NCBI RefSeq assembly: GCF_963855985.1
Contig: NC_087106.1
Coordinates: 14,400,012-14,464,011 of the forward strand
Length of the DNA: 64,000 nucleotides
Direction of reading: 5' to 3'
Origin: Ostrinia nubilalis
Lineage: Eukaryota > Arthropoda > Insecta > Lepidoptera > Crambidae
Every line of letters begins with the position of its first letter. Position 1 is the first letter of the stretch. This document shows positions 11,128 to 21,300 of this stretch, piece after piece. The position numbers and the translations under genes are program-made. The notes under the pieces were generated by a model. That model had not been told where the DNA came from. It saw nothing but the letters and a program-made list of their open reading frames with translations, and did not search any database.

Positions 11128-11689
11128 AGCCCAGCACCACCGTATGATTTAACTTTAAGTAAAAACCACAGATAACCACCTAAGTAGGTACTTCCTAGTT
11201 ACTCGCGATGAAACCACTAAAAACATGATTGATTAATCAATATTTCAGTAGGTAGGTAATACATGTTATACCTTTTGTTCTACTTACAGCGAACGCAAAT
11301 TGAATAGAAACACGCAAACTCTCAGCTGAGCGGCGGAGGTAAGTTCCTGCTGCAAGTTATGCTTTCAGGGAAGTTCACATCTGTACTGTTAGCTTTGCTG
11401 TTTTGCATTTTTATGGAATATTTATATCCAGTTACTAGAAGTTAATATAGAATTTTGGTACTGAGACCAGACAAAATAAAAACATTTTATATGTTTTATT
11501 ACATACTAGGTAGAATATTACTTTGACTTCAATTCGTTTTATTTAAAACTGATACAGATGATGTAACTGAAACAGCAAAAGTTTATCGGATTCGATAAAC
11601 TGTTAAAATAAAAAATAAGTAGGAAGAAGGTAGGAATGTACTTCCCGACTTTTTGTGTGACTCGATTTTATCACTTTATGTCTTATGAG
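11128..11689. other. No gene seen
   Basis: Apart from the right copy of the AGCCCAGCA duplication at 11128-11136, this stretch is AT-rich DNA without open frames of note or recognisable repeats. Confidence 0.5.
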
Positions 11690-11932
11690 TGGGTTGTCAG
11701 GTCCAAAAACACAAAAGCCGGACCTGTGCCGGGGGGTGGGAGGCGGTGAAATTAATGAGCTCGCGAGTGAGAACTATCATCAATCGGTTGCCCAACGTCC
11801 TGATCCTCGCCTGCGCTCGCTCGTTTTCGAAATGTAAAAAGCCGGACAACCCGGACACTGTTTATTTTAGCCGGACACGCAATCAAAAAGCCTAACTATG
11901 TCCGGCTTTATCCGGACGCCTGGCAACCCTAA
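11690..11932. mobile_element. Small TIR element (MITE candidate)
   Basis: The left end reads GGGTTGTCAGG and the right end CCTGGCAACCC, imperfect inverted repeats. Both arms continue with AAGCCGGA / TCCGGCTT motifs. The element is about 243 bp long with no coding capacity. I could not find an unambiguous target duplication, so the superfamily is open. Confidence 0.5.
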
Positions 11933-11984
11933 TGACTGAGCCACTTGCTTGTAACAATTTAAAAATATTTAATTACGTAAAGAT

Positions 11985-12920
11985 TTCCAACCAACATTAG
12001 TCCTGGTCTACATAAATGACCTTTGCAGTATTGGAATTAAGAATGCTAAGATATTTTGCTATGCTGACGATACTGCTGTGGTCTTCACTGGTAGTTCTTG
12101 GGATGCAGTTGGGACTGAAACTGAGAATGGTCTATCTGTTATCGCTGAATGGCTCAAGCTTAACCGGCTAACGCTTAACACTCAGAAATCAAATTACATG
12201 TGTTTTTCATTGCGTGACAGGAACCAGCCAAATAATGACTTTGTTGTTAGGATACACGACTTTGGATGCCCCAGAGATGCTCTCTGCCAGTGTCCATATA
12301 TAAAAAAGGTGTCATCTGTCAAATACCTTGGTGTTATGCTGGACCAGAGACTCTCGTGGCAATCGCATATCGATCTCGTTGTGGGTAGGACTCGGAAGTT
12401 GATGTGGATCTTTAAACTATTGAGACATATAGCCTCCGAAAAGCTGCTCAACCGGATTTATGTGGCACTAGCGCAGTCCATTCTAACTTACTGTCTAACT
12501 GTTTGGGGTGGGGCTCTAAAAACAAAATTTTTAGATGTGGAACGTGCTCAAAGAGCACTATTAAAGGTGATGTATTTTAAAAAGCGTAGATTTTCAACAG
12601 AGGCTTTATACTCTATAGCGGACTTACTTACTATTCGAAAACTTTACATTCTACACTCCGTAATAAAAACACACAAGTTATTGATTTTCGATCCCAACAC
12701 ACAACAAAAACGAAGACGTCACAAGGTGGCCACTAGTAGGCAGATACACTCACAATTTGCTAAAAGTCAATTTTTCTTTCTGTCATCATTCTTGTACAAT
12801 CGTATAAACGAAATCTTAGACATCTATCCTATGCCATGCAGGGAAATTAAGACTTTGGTAACATCCTGGCTAAAAACCTTAGATTATACAGAGACCGAAC
12901 TACTACTCAAATCTGGATAA
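11985..12920 (+). pseudogene. LINE reverse transcriptase, C-terminal half
   Basis: The frame is open from about 11,985 to the stop at 12,918-12,920. It begins inside a reverse transcriptase palm domain (VYINDL), followed by the catalytic YADD box at 12,060-12,071. Downstream are the usual thumb landmarks LKLNRLTLNTQKS, KYLGVMLD, SQSILTYC-like (AQSILTYC) and WGGA. The endonuclease and the N-terminal half of the polymerase are missing, so this is a 5'-truncated copy. The downstream motifs fit the Jockey/CR1 group of LINEs; I cannot place it more finely. The intact remaining frame suggests a fairly recent insertion. A gypsy element begins 60 bp downstream. Confidence 0.8.
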
Positions 12921-12979
12921 ATTCTCATTGTTTTACCTACCTTAGGATTTGGATATTTACAACTACAACTTAAACTTAT

Positions 12980-13104
12980 TGGGTAGTTTACTTATAAATA
13001 ATATAAGTGGGTAGCAAGCAATCTTTGTATGTCAACTAGTTCGGAAATAAATCTTGTAGTGCACACACGCGTCTCATTTAAATCCCAAAAGACTGGTACA
13101 TAAT
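12980..13104 (+). repeat. 5' LTR of the Mag-like element
   Basis: This 125-bp repeat is identical to 17,569-17,693. It includes an AT-rich TATAAATAATATAAG stretch that could act as a TATA box and an AATAAA polyadenylation signal (about 13,046), the minimum needed for an LTR promoter and terminator. The exact 3' limit is uncertain by one or two bases. Confidence 0.85.
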
Positions 13105-13123
13105 AGTGGCGACAGGACTGGGT
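13105..13123 (+). other. Primer-binding site of the Mag-like element
   Basis: The sequence AGTGGCGACAGGACTGG follows the left LTR directly. TGG plus a tRNA-acceptor-like continuation in this position is the start site of minus-strand synthesis. It shares GTGGCG with the primer site of the LARD-like element at 5485. Confidence 0.65.
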
Positions 13124-13158
13124 TTTAAGTGCATTACATTAATAATATTATTTTAAAA

Positions 13159-16100
13159 ATGTCGGTCGGAAAATTGGGCGAGTTTAATGTGGAAAGTGGA
13201 AATTGGCAGTTATATTGTGATCGGTTACAAATGTACTTTCTGGTGAACAATGTGGACGATAAGTTACAGTTACCAACATTAATCTCAATCGTGGGTGAAG
13301 CCGCATACGAACTCATGGTTAATTTGTGCTCACCTAAAAAACCGGCGGAAAAAACTTATAAGGAAGTGGTGGAACTAATGTCTACGCATTTACAACCTAC
13401 CCCGTCAATGTTAGCGGAGAGGTTTAAGTTTCGCCAATATAGACAATGTGAAGGCCAATCTATTGCTCAATTTGTGGAACAGCTAAAGAAATTATCGCGT
13501 TTTTGTGACTTTGGGACCGAACTCGACAGTAATATGCGGGACCAGTTTGTGTGCGGGCTGTGCAGTGACGGTATTAGACAACGGCTGTTTGTGGAAAAAA
13601 AATTGACTTTCTCAACGGCAACGGCGATCGCGTTATCGTTAGAGGCGGCGGAACGGGACGCTTTGGCAGTTGAAACTACCGGCGTTAACTTTATAAAAAA
13701 ACCGCCGGTGAGAAGAACAACGGGGTGTTGTGTGGCCTGTGGAGATTTTCAACATAAGGTGGAAAACTGTAAATTTCGGGACTATGTGTGCAGTCGGTGC
13801 AAAAATGTAGGACATTTGCGGCGAATGTGCTCGTTGGCGGAGGTAAACGACGGTGACCGCAAAACGACCTTTAACGGCTCGTTTACGTCATCGAGAGGCG
13901 GCGGCCGAGCGGGCGCTCGGAGCACCTACCGGGGCCGCGGTGCAGCACGGGGCGGCGGAAGACAATTCTACATGGGACAAGGCACGGAGAACAAGTCATC
14001 GACGGCGGCGGCGGGTCGGTCGGACTCGCGGGACACCGGGAACCGGCAGGGTGACGTCACGGGCATGTCGACCGAATATGTCCAGGACGATGAAGCGGAC
14101 CAGGAGAGTGGTGACTATGAAGAACCCATGTTCCAGATGTCCTTAGCAAAGTATAGACCGGTGAGCGTTCTTGTAAAAATTAATGGAATTTTAATTAATA
14201 TGGAAATAGATACGGGATCGGCAATTTCATGTATTAATGATAAAGTGTATAAACAAAAATTTATAAATGTACCTTTACAGTCATGCCAATTAGTTTTAAC
14301 ATTCTACGATGGAAGTAACATAAAACCGTTAGGTTTCATAAGTGTTGATGTACAATATCAGGGCGTTAAAAAAAAGCTAGATTTATATGTAATAAATAAA
14401 GGTACAACTAGTTTATTAGGCCGACAGTGGTTAGCCGAGCTGGAGATGTCTGTACCTAAAATTTGTATAAATACAATTAGTACACCTTTAATGGACGGTT
14501 GGAACAAAAATGAATTTGTTAAAAATCTCAATTACAGATTTAAAGAAGTGTTTGAACCCGGACTCGGGTGTTTCACGGGAGGGCGAGCGAGCCTGCGGCT
14601 GCGGGCGGGGGCGGAGCCGGTGTTCTGCCGCGCGCGGCCGCTGCCGTACGCGCTGCGCGAGCGCGTCGACGCCGAGCTCGACGCCATGCTGGCCAGCGGC
14701 GTCATCGAGCCCGTGGAGCACTCCGACTGGGCCACTCCTCTGGTAATCGTACACAAGCCGGATGGTTCTTTACGTCTCTGTGCAGATTTTAAAACTACTT
14801 TAAACAGGGTTTTGTTGGTAGATAAATATCCAGTTCCAAAAATAGAAGACTTATTTACTCTTTTAAATGGCAGTCAATATTTTACAAAAATTGACTTATC
14901 ACAAGCGTACAATCAAGTTTTGTTAGATGACAGCAAAGAAAATGATTGTACAGGTCTGACGGTCATTAATACGCATAAAGGTTTGTTCAAATATAAAAGA
15001 TTAGTGTACGGACTAGCGTCTAGCCCAGGTATATTCCAAAGAATAATGACTAATCTGTTTAGAGAGCTACCAAACGTAACTGTGTTCTTAGATGATATCC
15101 TGATTTCAAATACTACTAAAATAGACCACGAAAAAAGCATAGAAAAAGTCTTTAAAATATTAAAGGACAATGGGTTAAAGATAAAGAAACAGAAGTGTGA
15201 ATTTTTTTCTCACCAAGTAAAATATTTAGGTTACGTAATAGATAGGGACGGTGTGCGAGTAGATCCAAGTAAACTGGAACCAATAATCCAGATGACAGCA
15301 CCTACAACCGTGTCGGAATTGAAATCTTTTCTAGGAATGGTCAATTTTTACGGTAAATTCATTAAAAATTTAAGCGTTTATCTGGCTCCTCTGTTTGACT
15401 TATTAAAGAAAAATAACAGATGGTCATGGGGTAGTACCGAGCAAAGAGTTTTTGAAAAGGTGAAGGGCCTTTTGAAAAGCGCGGGCGTGCTGGCACACTA
15501 CGACGCGTCGCGCGCCGCGGTGCTGACGTGCGACGCCGGCCCGCGCGGGCTGGGCGCCGTGCTGGCGCAGCGCGCCGCCGACGGCCGCGAGCGCGTCGTG
15601 GCCTACGCCTCGCGCGCGCTCACCCCAGCGGAGCTCAATTATAGCCAAATCCACAAGGAAGCCTTGGCCATAGTATTCGCGGTGAAGAAATTTCATCAAT
15701 ATCTTTATGGTAGGAAATTTACACTTCGGACCGACCATAAACCGCTCGTGAGCATATTCGGTCCGAATTTAGGCATACCTAACATGACAGCGAGTAGATT
15801 ACAACGGTGGGCCATTATTTTATCAGCTTATGACTTTTCTATAGAGTACATTAAATCAGAGGAGAATACGGCGGACGCACTTTCACGTTTAATAGCCGCA
15901 CACAAGGAAAGCCGTGATAGTTCAGGGGACAGGGATATAGAACAAACTTATCTACACTTTGCTACCGAGGCATTATTATTGAGTAACGAAACTATAAAAA
16001 AAGAAACGCAAAAAGACCCATTATTAGGTAGAATTATAAGTTACATACAAGATGGTTGGCCTGCCGATGTTGATATTAAAGAACTTAAACCATATTTTAA

Positions 16101-17289
16101 TAGGAAGTCGGAACTATACCTAGAAATGGGCTGCATTATGTGGGGACATCGTTTAGTAATCCCTAATGTCTGCAGAGACAAAGTATTGAGAGAACTGCAT
16201 GACACACATACAGGTATAGTTAAAATGAAAAACCTGGCCAGGAGCTACGTGTGGTGGCCCGGGCTGGACGAGGCCATCGAGCGCCAGTGCGGCGCGTGCG
16301 GCGTGTGCGCGGCGCTGAGCGGCGCGCCGCCGGCGCACGCGCCCCGCTCGTGGCCCTGGCCCACACGCCCTTGGTCTAGGATTCACATAGATTTTTTAGG
16401 GCCTATAGCAGGTATGAAATTCTTGGTAATTATAGATGCAACATCTAAATGGATAGAATGTTTTAAGATGAATCAGACCACGGCCAGTAAAGTAATAGAA
16501 AGACTGAGAGACACTTTTGCTAGGTTTGGTTTACCAAAACAAATAGTCAGTGACAATGGGCCACCGTTTTCGAGTTCCGAATTTTCACAATTTTGTAATA
16601 ATAATGGAATAGATCATATATTTACAGCTCCGTATCATCCTTCTTCAAATGGAGCCGCAGAGAACGCAGTAAAAGTATGTAAAAGAGTAATTAAAAAAGC
16701 AATTATGACTCGCATGGACGTAGACACAGCTTTGTATAGGTTTTTATTAATATATAGGAACACCTCTCACAATACTACGGGAGACAGTCCGGCTAAACTG
16801 TTGTTAGGTCGAAATTTACGTACTAGACTAGACTGTCTCAAACCTGATCGCGAGAAAAGAATTGGAAAATTACAAGAAAAACAAGAAAATAGTGCGGGAG
16901 GAGTGAGTAGGGAAGTTAAGGTAGGTGAGGAAGTATGGTTTAAAAACTATAATGACGATGTACAATGGAAAAAGGGTAAGGTCATAGAAAAGTTAGGCGA
17001 TACCGATTATCGTATCAGTTTAAAGGACGGACAATGTATACATAGACATATTGATCAACTAAAAATATGTAAGGGGTTTGGTGGATCTGCACAGGACGAT
17101 AAAGTAACACAAAGTAAGGAACAGAGAAACCCCGGTTGGTTGTGGTTGCCGGGGGCTGGACCGGCGGAGTGCTCCGCGGCCGGCCCGGGCTCGGCCGCGC
17201 CGGCTCCGCGCCCGCCTGCACCTCAGCTCGCTCCAAGGAGGTATCCTCTCAGAGAGCGACACCCTCCAACACGATATGGCTTTGAATAA
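13159..17289 (+). CDS. Gag-Pol polyprotein of Mag-like gypsy element
   Basis: A single frame of 1376 codons counted from the ATG at 13,159, chosen because the following MSVGKLGEF reads like a Gag start and the ATG ten codons upstream lies in the leader. In order: a Gag matrix/capsid-like region (1-185), two CX2CX4HX4C zinc knuckles (13,726-13,830), a Gly/Arg-rich stretch, an aspartic protease with DTGS (about residue 350) and LLGRQWL, a reverse transcriptase with FLDD (about 642), RNase H starting at TCDAG (about 789), then integrase with an HHCC zinc finger and D-D-E residues in IHIDFLG, SDNGPP and NGAAENA. No chromodomain is seen. All catalytic motifs look intact. Base composition switches sharply in several GC-rich patches. 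Confidence 0.93.
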   Translation: MSVGKLGEFNVESGNWQLYCDRLQMYFLVNNVDDKLQLPTLISIVGEAAYELMVNLCSPKKPAEKTYKEVVELMSTHLQPTPSMLAERFKFRQYRQCEGQSIAQFVEQLKKLSRFCDFGTELDSNMRDQFVCGLCSDGIRQRLFVEKKLTFSTATAIALSLEAAERDALAVETTGVNFIKKPPVRRTTGCCVACGDFQHKVENCKFRDYVCSRCKNVGHLRRMCSLAEVNDGDRKTTFNGSFTSSRGGGRAGARSTYRGRGAARGGGRQFYMGQGTENKSSTAAAGRSDSRDTGNRQGDVTGMSTEYVQDDEADQESGDYEEPMFQMSLAKYRPVSVLVKINGILINMEIDTGSAISCINDKVYKQKFINVPLQSCQLVLTFYDGSNIKPLGFISVDVQYQGVKKKLDLYVINKGTTSLLGRQWLAELEMSVPKICINTISTPLMDGWNKNEFVKNLNYRFKEVFEPGLGCFTGGRASLRLRAGAEPVFCRARPLPYALRERVDAELDAMLASGVIEPVEHSDWATPLVIVHKPDGSLRLCADFKTTLNRVLLVDKYPVPKIEDLFTLLNGSQYFTKIDLSQAYNQVLLDDSKENDCTGLTVINTHKGLFKYKRLVYGLASSPGIFQRIMTNLFRELPNVTVFLDDILISNTTKIDHEKSIEKVFKILKDNGLKIKKQKCEFFSHQVKYLGYVIDRDGVRVDPSKLEPIIQMTAPTTVSELKSFLGMVNFYGKFIKNLSVYLAPLFDLLKKNNRWSWGSTEQRVFEKVKGLLKSAGVLAHYDASRAAVLTCDAGPRGLGAVLAQRAADGRERVVAYASRALTPAELNYSQIHKEALAIVFAVKKFHQYLYGRKFTLRTDHKPLVSIFGPNLGIPNMTASRLQRWAIILSAYDFSIEYIKSEENTADALSRLIAAHKESRDSSGDRDIEQTYLHFATEALLLSNETIKKETQKDPLLGRIISYIQDGWPADVDIKELKPYFNRKSELYLEMGCIMWGHRLVIPNVCRDKVLRELHDTHTGIVKMKNLARSYVWWPGLDEAIERQCGACGVCAALSGAPPAHAPRSWPWPTRPWSRIHIDFLGPIAGMKFLVIIDATSKWIECFKMNQTTASKVIERLRDTFARFGLPKQIVSDNGPPFSSSEFSQFCNNNGIDHIFTAPYHPSSNGAAENAVKVCKRVIKKAIMTRMDVDTALYRFLLIYRNTSHNTTGDSPAKLLLGRNLRTRLDCLKPDREKRIGKLQEKQENSAGGVSREVKVGEEVWFKNYNDDVQWKKGKVIEKLGDTDYRISLKDGQCIHRHIDQLKICKGFGGSAQDDKVTQSKEQRNPGWLWLPGAGPAECSAAGPGSAAPAPRPPAPQLAPRRYPLRERHPPTRYGFE

Positions 17290-17550
17290 TCCTTATTGTA
17301 TGTATTTTAGTTAAGAACTAAGTTAGTTTAGTCATTAAGAAATTGTTTTGTGACTGGCTCCTCTTAGATATGTTTACTGTAAATGTACCTAAATGTATTA
17401 CTTATTAATAAAAATAGACCGACTTATCTTTATGTATACCATTCAAGTACACACGGAGCCCAGTCACGACACTGGAAAACATGTAAGATATATCTGGTAA
17501 CGAAAAAGGTTACTGTACTTTAATTAAATATAATCTCTAGAATAGTTAGT

Positions 17551-17568
17551 AAATAAGGGTGGAGGTAT
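17551..17568 (+). other. Polypurine tract of the Mag-like element
   Basis: The purine-rich run AAATAAGGGTGGAGGTAT ends directly at the TG that opens the right LTR, the expected position of the plus-strand primer. Confidence 0.7.
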
Positions 17569-17693
17569 TGGGTAGTTTACTTATAAATAATATAAGTGGG
17601 TAGCAAGCAATCTTTGTATGTCAACTAGTTCGGAAATAAATCTTGTAGTGCACACACGCGTCTCATTTAAATCCCAAAAGACTGGTACATAAT
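17569..17693 (+). repeat. 3' LTR of the Mag-like element
   Basis: Identical to 12,980-13,104. The flanking DNA to the right is AT-rich and may be the displaced 3' part of the LINE that ends at 12,920, but that is a guess. Confidence 0.85.
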
Positions 17694-18380
17694 AAAACTA
17701 TATTCTAAATTTTTATACAATCAAATATTTTCTCTTTATAATATTGGTGTGGATAATTACTGCGGATTCACTACTGTTTCTCTTTTCATGTATTAAACTT
17801 TAACATGTATCAATTGTTAGTAGCAATCATTTTGTAGTTACGGAAGAGTGGCTCCTTCTGACACAGGTGCAAATGCACTTAAAAGAATGAGTCAACCTTT
17901 GTTTTTAGTTATAAGAAACTTTGGTACTGAAATAAAGTTATTTATTTATTATTATTTATTTATTTCCTCTCCTTGCTGTTATTTGCTTTTCTCCGCCGGT
18001 GTAACTTTGCCTATCAATTATTCACAGGCGTTAAAAAATTATGAAAAAGTGCAGAGGCGCACATACAAGGTATCAAGATAAATCAAACTGCTATGGGACG
18101 TAGCTTGAGCTCCGACCTAGGCTACCCCTAAAAATATTTAAAAAAATAATTCCGTTCCACCAAGCCATCTCGATGACTAATAAACTAAATTAATGATTTG
18201 TATCTACAGCAAGGTTTCTGAACTGATACACACTGACAGTACTTCTGATTCTGACTGACACTGACATTAAACGTCACTTGTTATGTCAATTTCGAACACC
18301 GCGTAAAGCATGGAAAACTACGATTTACATTAAATTCTAACATTATTTCTAGCTCACATAAAGTTAAAATAGCTTTCATT
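17694..18380 (+). other. Upstream region of eIF2D
   Basis: This 690-bp stretch contains the presumed promoter and 5' untranslated region of eIF2D. I see no clear TATA box or DRE motif. Short open frames (for example around 17,848-18,081) have no recognisable content. A CACTGACA/GACTGACACTGACA mini-repeat lies at about 18,230-18,265. Confidence 0.45.
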
Positions 18381-21300
18381 ATGTTCGTCAAACCGTACAA
18401 ATTAAAATCAAACAACACCTTGAAGAATTCCGAGAAGTATGACGCATTTTTGTGTTTTGCCACTGTGCAGTCGTAATTTTATCAGATTTTCTTAGTATTT
18501 ACTCATTTTTTCAGGAAACATTTGGTTCAGCGTATTCAAGATGAGTTCCCTGGGGTCCCGGAAGGGAGAGTCAAAGAGTTGGTCCCGGTGAAGTCGAACA
18601 GCAGCTGTATGAAGTTGGTACTCCACTCGGGGGACACAGTCGGCGTGTACGTAGTGGACGGCTTCCCGATGATGATCGAGACCAGCGAAGCGCTAGTGCC
18701 GACCGTCTGCACACTTTGGAAGATTCCAGAATTTCTGCCAACACTTATTGTTCATTCACCAGTGCTACCTAAGGTGAATATGAAAATTTGCCCAAATTCT
18801 CCCATTAATTAGGTCGATTCTCACTAAACTTAAGTGTAAATAACTAAATACAATGTAAACTACAATGCATCCATAGTGAGCTATCTTTCTGACAAAATTC
18901 ATTCATCATTGGTAAGTTTGGTGTTACAACAGCTGTTTAAATGTATCTGAAATTAACTTTATTGTGATAAATATTAATCCTTCTACAGAATCTTCTAGCA
19001 AATGTAACAGGGCTGGGTAATATAATAATATAATTAAATAAAATAAGGCTTACAAAAATGTAAGAGCCACATGCTAGTTCTAGCATCAGCGATCTGCAAT
19101 TTAGGCTTTTTAGAAGCTGAATGCAGCAGTAGATGCTGCATCATCATCATCATTTCAGCTATAGGACGTCCACCGCTGAACATAGGCCTCCCCCAATGAC
19201 TTCCACATTACACGGTTGGTAGCGGCCTGTATCCAGCGCTTTCCTGCTACCTTTATCAGGTCTTCCGTCCATCTTGTGGTTGGACGTCCCACGCTGCGTT
19301 TTCCGGTACGTGGCCTCCACTCCAGAACCATGCTGCCCCATCGGCCGTCAGTTCTACGTACTATGTGCCCTGCCCATTGCCACTTTAGCTGCTGCATCGA
19401 TAGTCGTTTAATCACCGATCGTTGATGTTAAAAGTAGCATGTCTGTTAAAAAAGTAATCAAATATCACCTGTGTCACTGCACTATTCCTGCTAGTTGGCA
19501 GGCGGGGCGCCGCTGTACAAAGTAAACGGACATTACCTGTTTCACTGTTTGTGCAGGTGGCAGGCGGGGCCCCGCTGTACCTGCCGGGCGTGGTGCGCGG
19601 CGCGCTGCCGCGGTTCCGGCGCGGGCAGCTGCTGGCGGCGTGCTCGCAGGACAACGCCGCCGCCGGGCTCGTCGGACGCGCCACCATCTCTGTACAGGAC
19701 ACACAGTATATGGCTGCGTAAGTTAAATAAGCTTAGTCATAAATAACAAATACACTGGTCATCATAAAAATCGACCCACCCGCAACAAGCACTTTCAAAC
19801 ATATGCATCCCCACTTCCCACCAATATTACTATACTATATTACCATTTAAAAGTCTAGTTCTAAACTTCATTTCATTAAAGGAAAGGTTTTTACCCCAAA
19901 AATGTGTCTGTAGAAGAATCCAGAGTCATTTCTTCAAAAAATAGGTAGTTACGCTTGAGCCAACTTTTATGGCTATAAAACTGATAAGTTGGGATTAATC
20001 GCTATCCATCTGTTAAAGAGGACACGTGAGATCATTATTTGGTTTTCTAACCATAAAAATTGGTCTAATTGATCCCAGAGGTGAACCCAAAGTGAGGACT
20101 TTTTTCAAGTTTTTCAAGTCACATTTATTGTATATGTTAATCTTTTTTTAGGAAATTAAATGTGTTTTTCTTTAAGGATATTTATTATTACTTTCAAATA
20201 ACACCAATATTGTTGGGGCACCATGATTGTGTCAGTAGACACGAGTTTTCCTGTAAAACGTAGGTGGGCCGATTTTTGTGTTGACCAGTGTATATTTTCA
20301 GTAAGCAGGCTCTTAAAGAGCACTTTTCATGTCCCAACCCTACCACTGCTTCCTACATAATAAAAGGCTGTAGGCACCAGCTGATATAATGTCCCAAAGT
20401 AGTAATAGGGCAAGCTACATTTGAGACCTGTGTACCCTGAAAAAGGGTTATTTTGACACTAGTTGTGGGTCTGTTAGCCAGTTGGCAAAAGCCTTCTCCA
20501 ACCTACTCCATTCTGATCCACTAGTTAATGCTAACAAATTCTTGATTACTCATTTTCAATCTCCTTTTCAACAAATTATTAACACTTTTACTTGTAATTT
20601 TTCAGGGGTGTGTGCCTAGATGCCATTCAAGTGTTTGGAGATCTTCTATGTAAAGACACAAAGTTTAGTAAAATTGAAAGGCCCAAATTAGGCCCTGCCT
20701 CCTATCCGTCCAGTGATGTCGCAGAACACCTTGCTACAGATTTAAGCCAGGTAAAAATAAGAATACTTATGCCACAGTGGAATTTACAGTTTAATCTCCA
20801 AATATTACACTCTGAACGAAAATCCAGGAAAGTTCAGAATCAGTCTAAAATTGTTATCGCAAATATTTCAGCTTAGCGTAGAGCCAGTGAAAGAGGAATG
20901 GCCGAGTCTGGTGAAACAGCCACCGGCGCCGGCGCCTGCGGCTCACGCGCCGCGTATCATAGAAGACACGCCCGCGAACGACATAGCGCCTGTCGACGAG
21001 CCTGAAGACGACTTAGACGACACAGTCCTCACAGGTAACGTATAATACGAACTACACTGTTCATTGCCATTTACCCAAAAGAGTTCTGTTATATTAACAG
21101 AACATTGTCAGACTTTAACTTTTGTCCAGGCTCACAAAAAGTCATTGGTTTTCAACCATATTACCGTATCTTCCTTCACAGCATAAAGTTGAAATAAATA
21201 AATAAATTGATGTGGGCTCTAAGGGTTAAGAGGTTTATTAGAAGCTGAAGGTGATAATAAACCTGAATTGAATTTCTAGAGAGTTCCCAAATAGAAGAGG

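Larger units (their letters stand above)
12980..17693 (+). mobile_element. Mag-like Ty3/gypsy retrotransposon, intact
   Basis: This 4.7 kb element has identical 125-bp direct LTRs, a primer-binding site (TGGCGACAGG) just after the left LTR, one continuous gag-pol frame, and a purine-rich tract ending GGAGGTAT before the right LTR. Short LTRs, two CCHC knuckles and a fused gag-pol are the hallmarks of the Mag lineage, first known from the silkworm. I found no convincing target duplication (left flank CTTAT, right flank AAAAC), so the LTR ends may be off by a few bases or the flanks may have changed. Identical LTRs and an unbroken ORF suggest that it may still be active. Confidence 0.9.

Noticed and set aside
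14488..14792. Several Arg/Ala-rich frames on both strands in the gypsy element
   Set aside because: They mirror one of the GC-rich patches of the gag-pol ORF; only the + frame carries retroelement motifs.
17848..18081. 77-codon frame just upstream of eIF2D
   Set aside because: It starts with GTG, contains low-complexity YYYLF sequence, and eIF2D has its own good start at 18,381.
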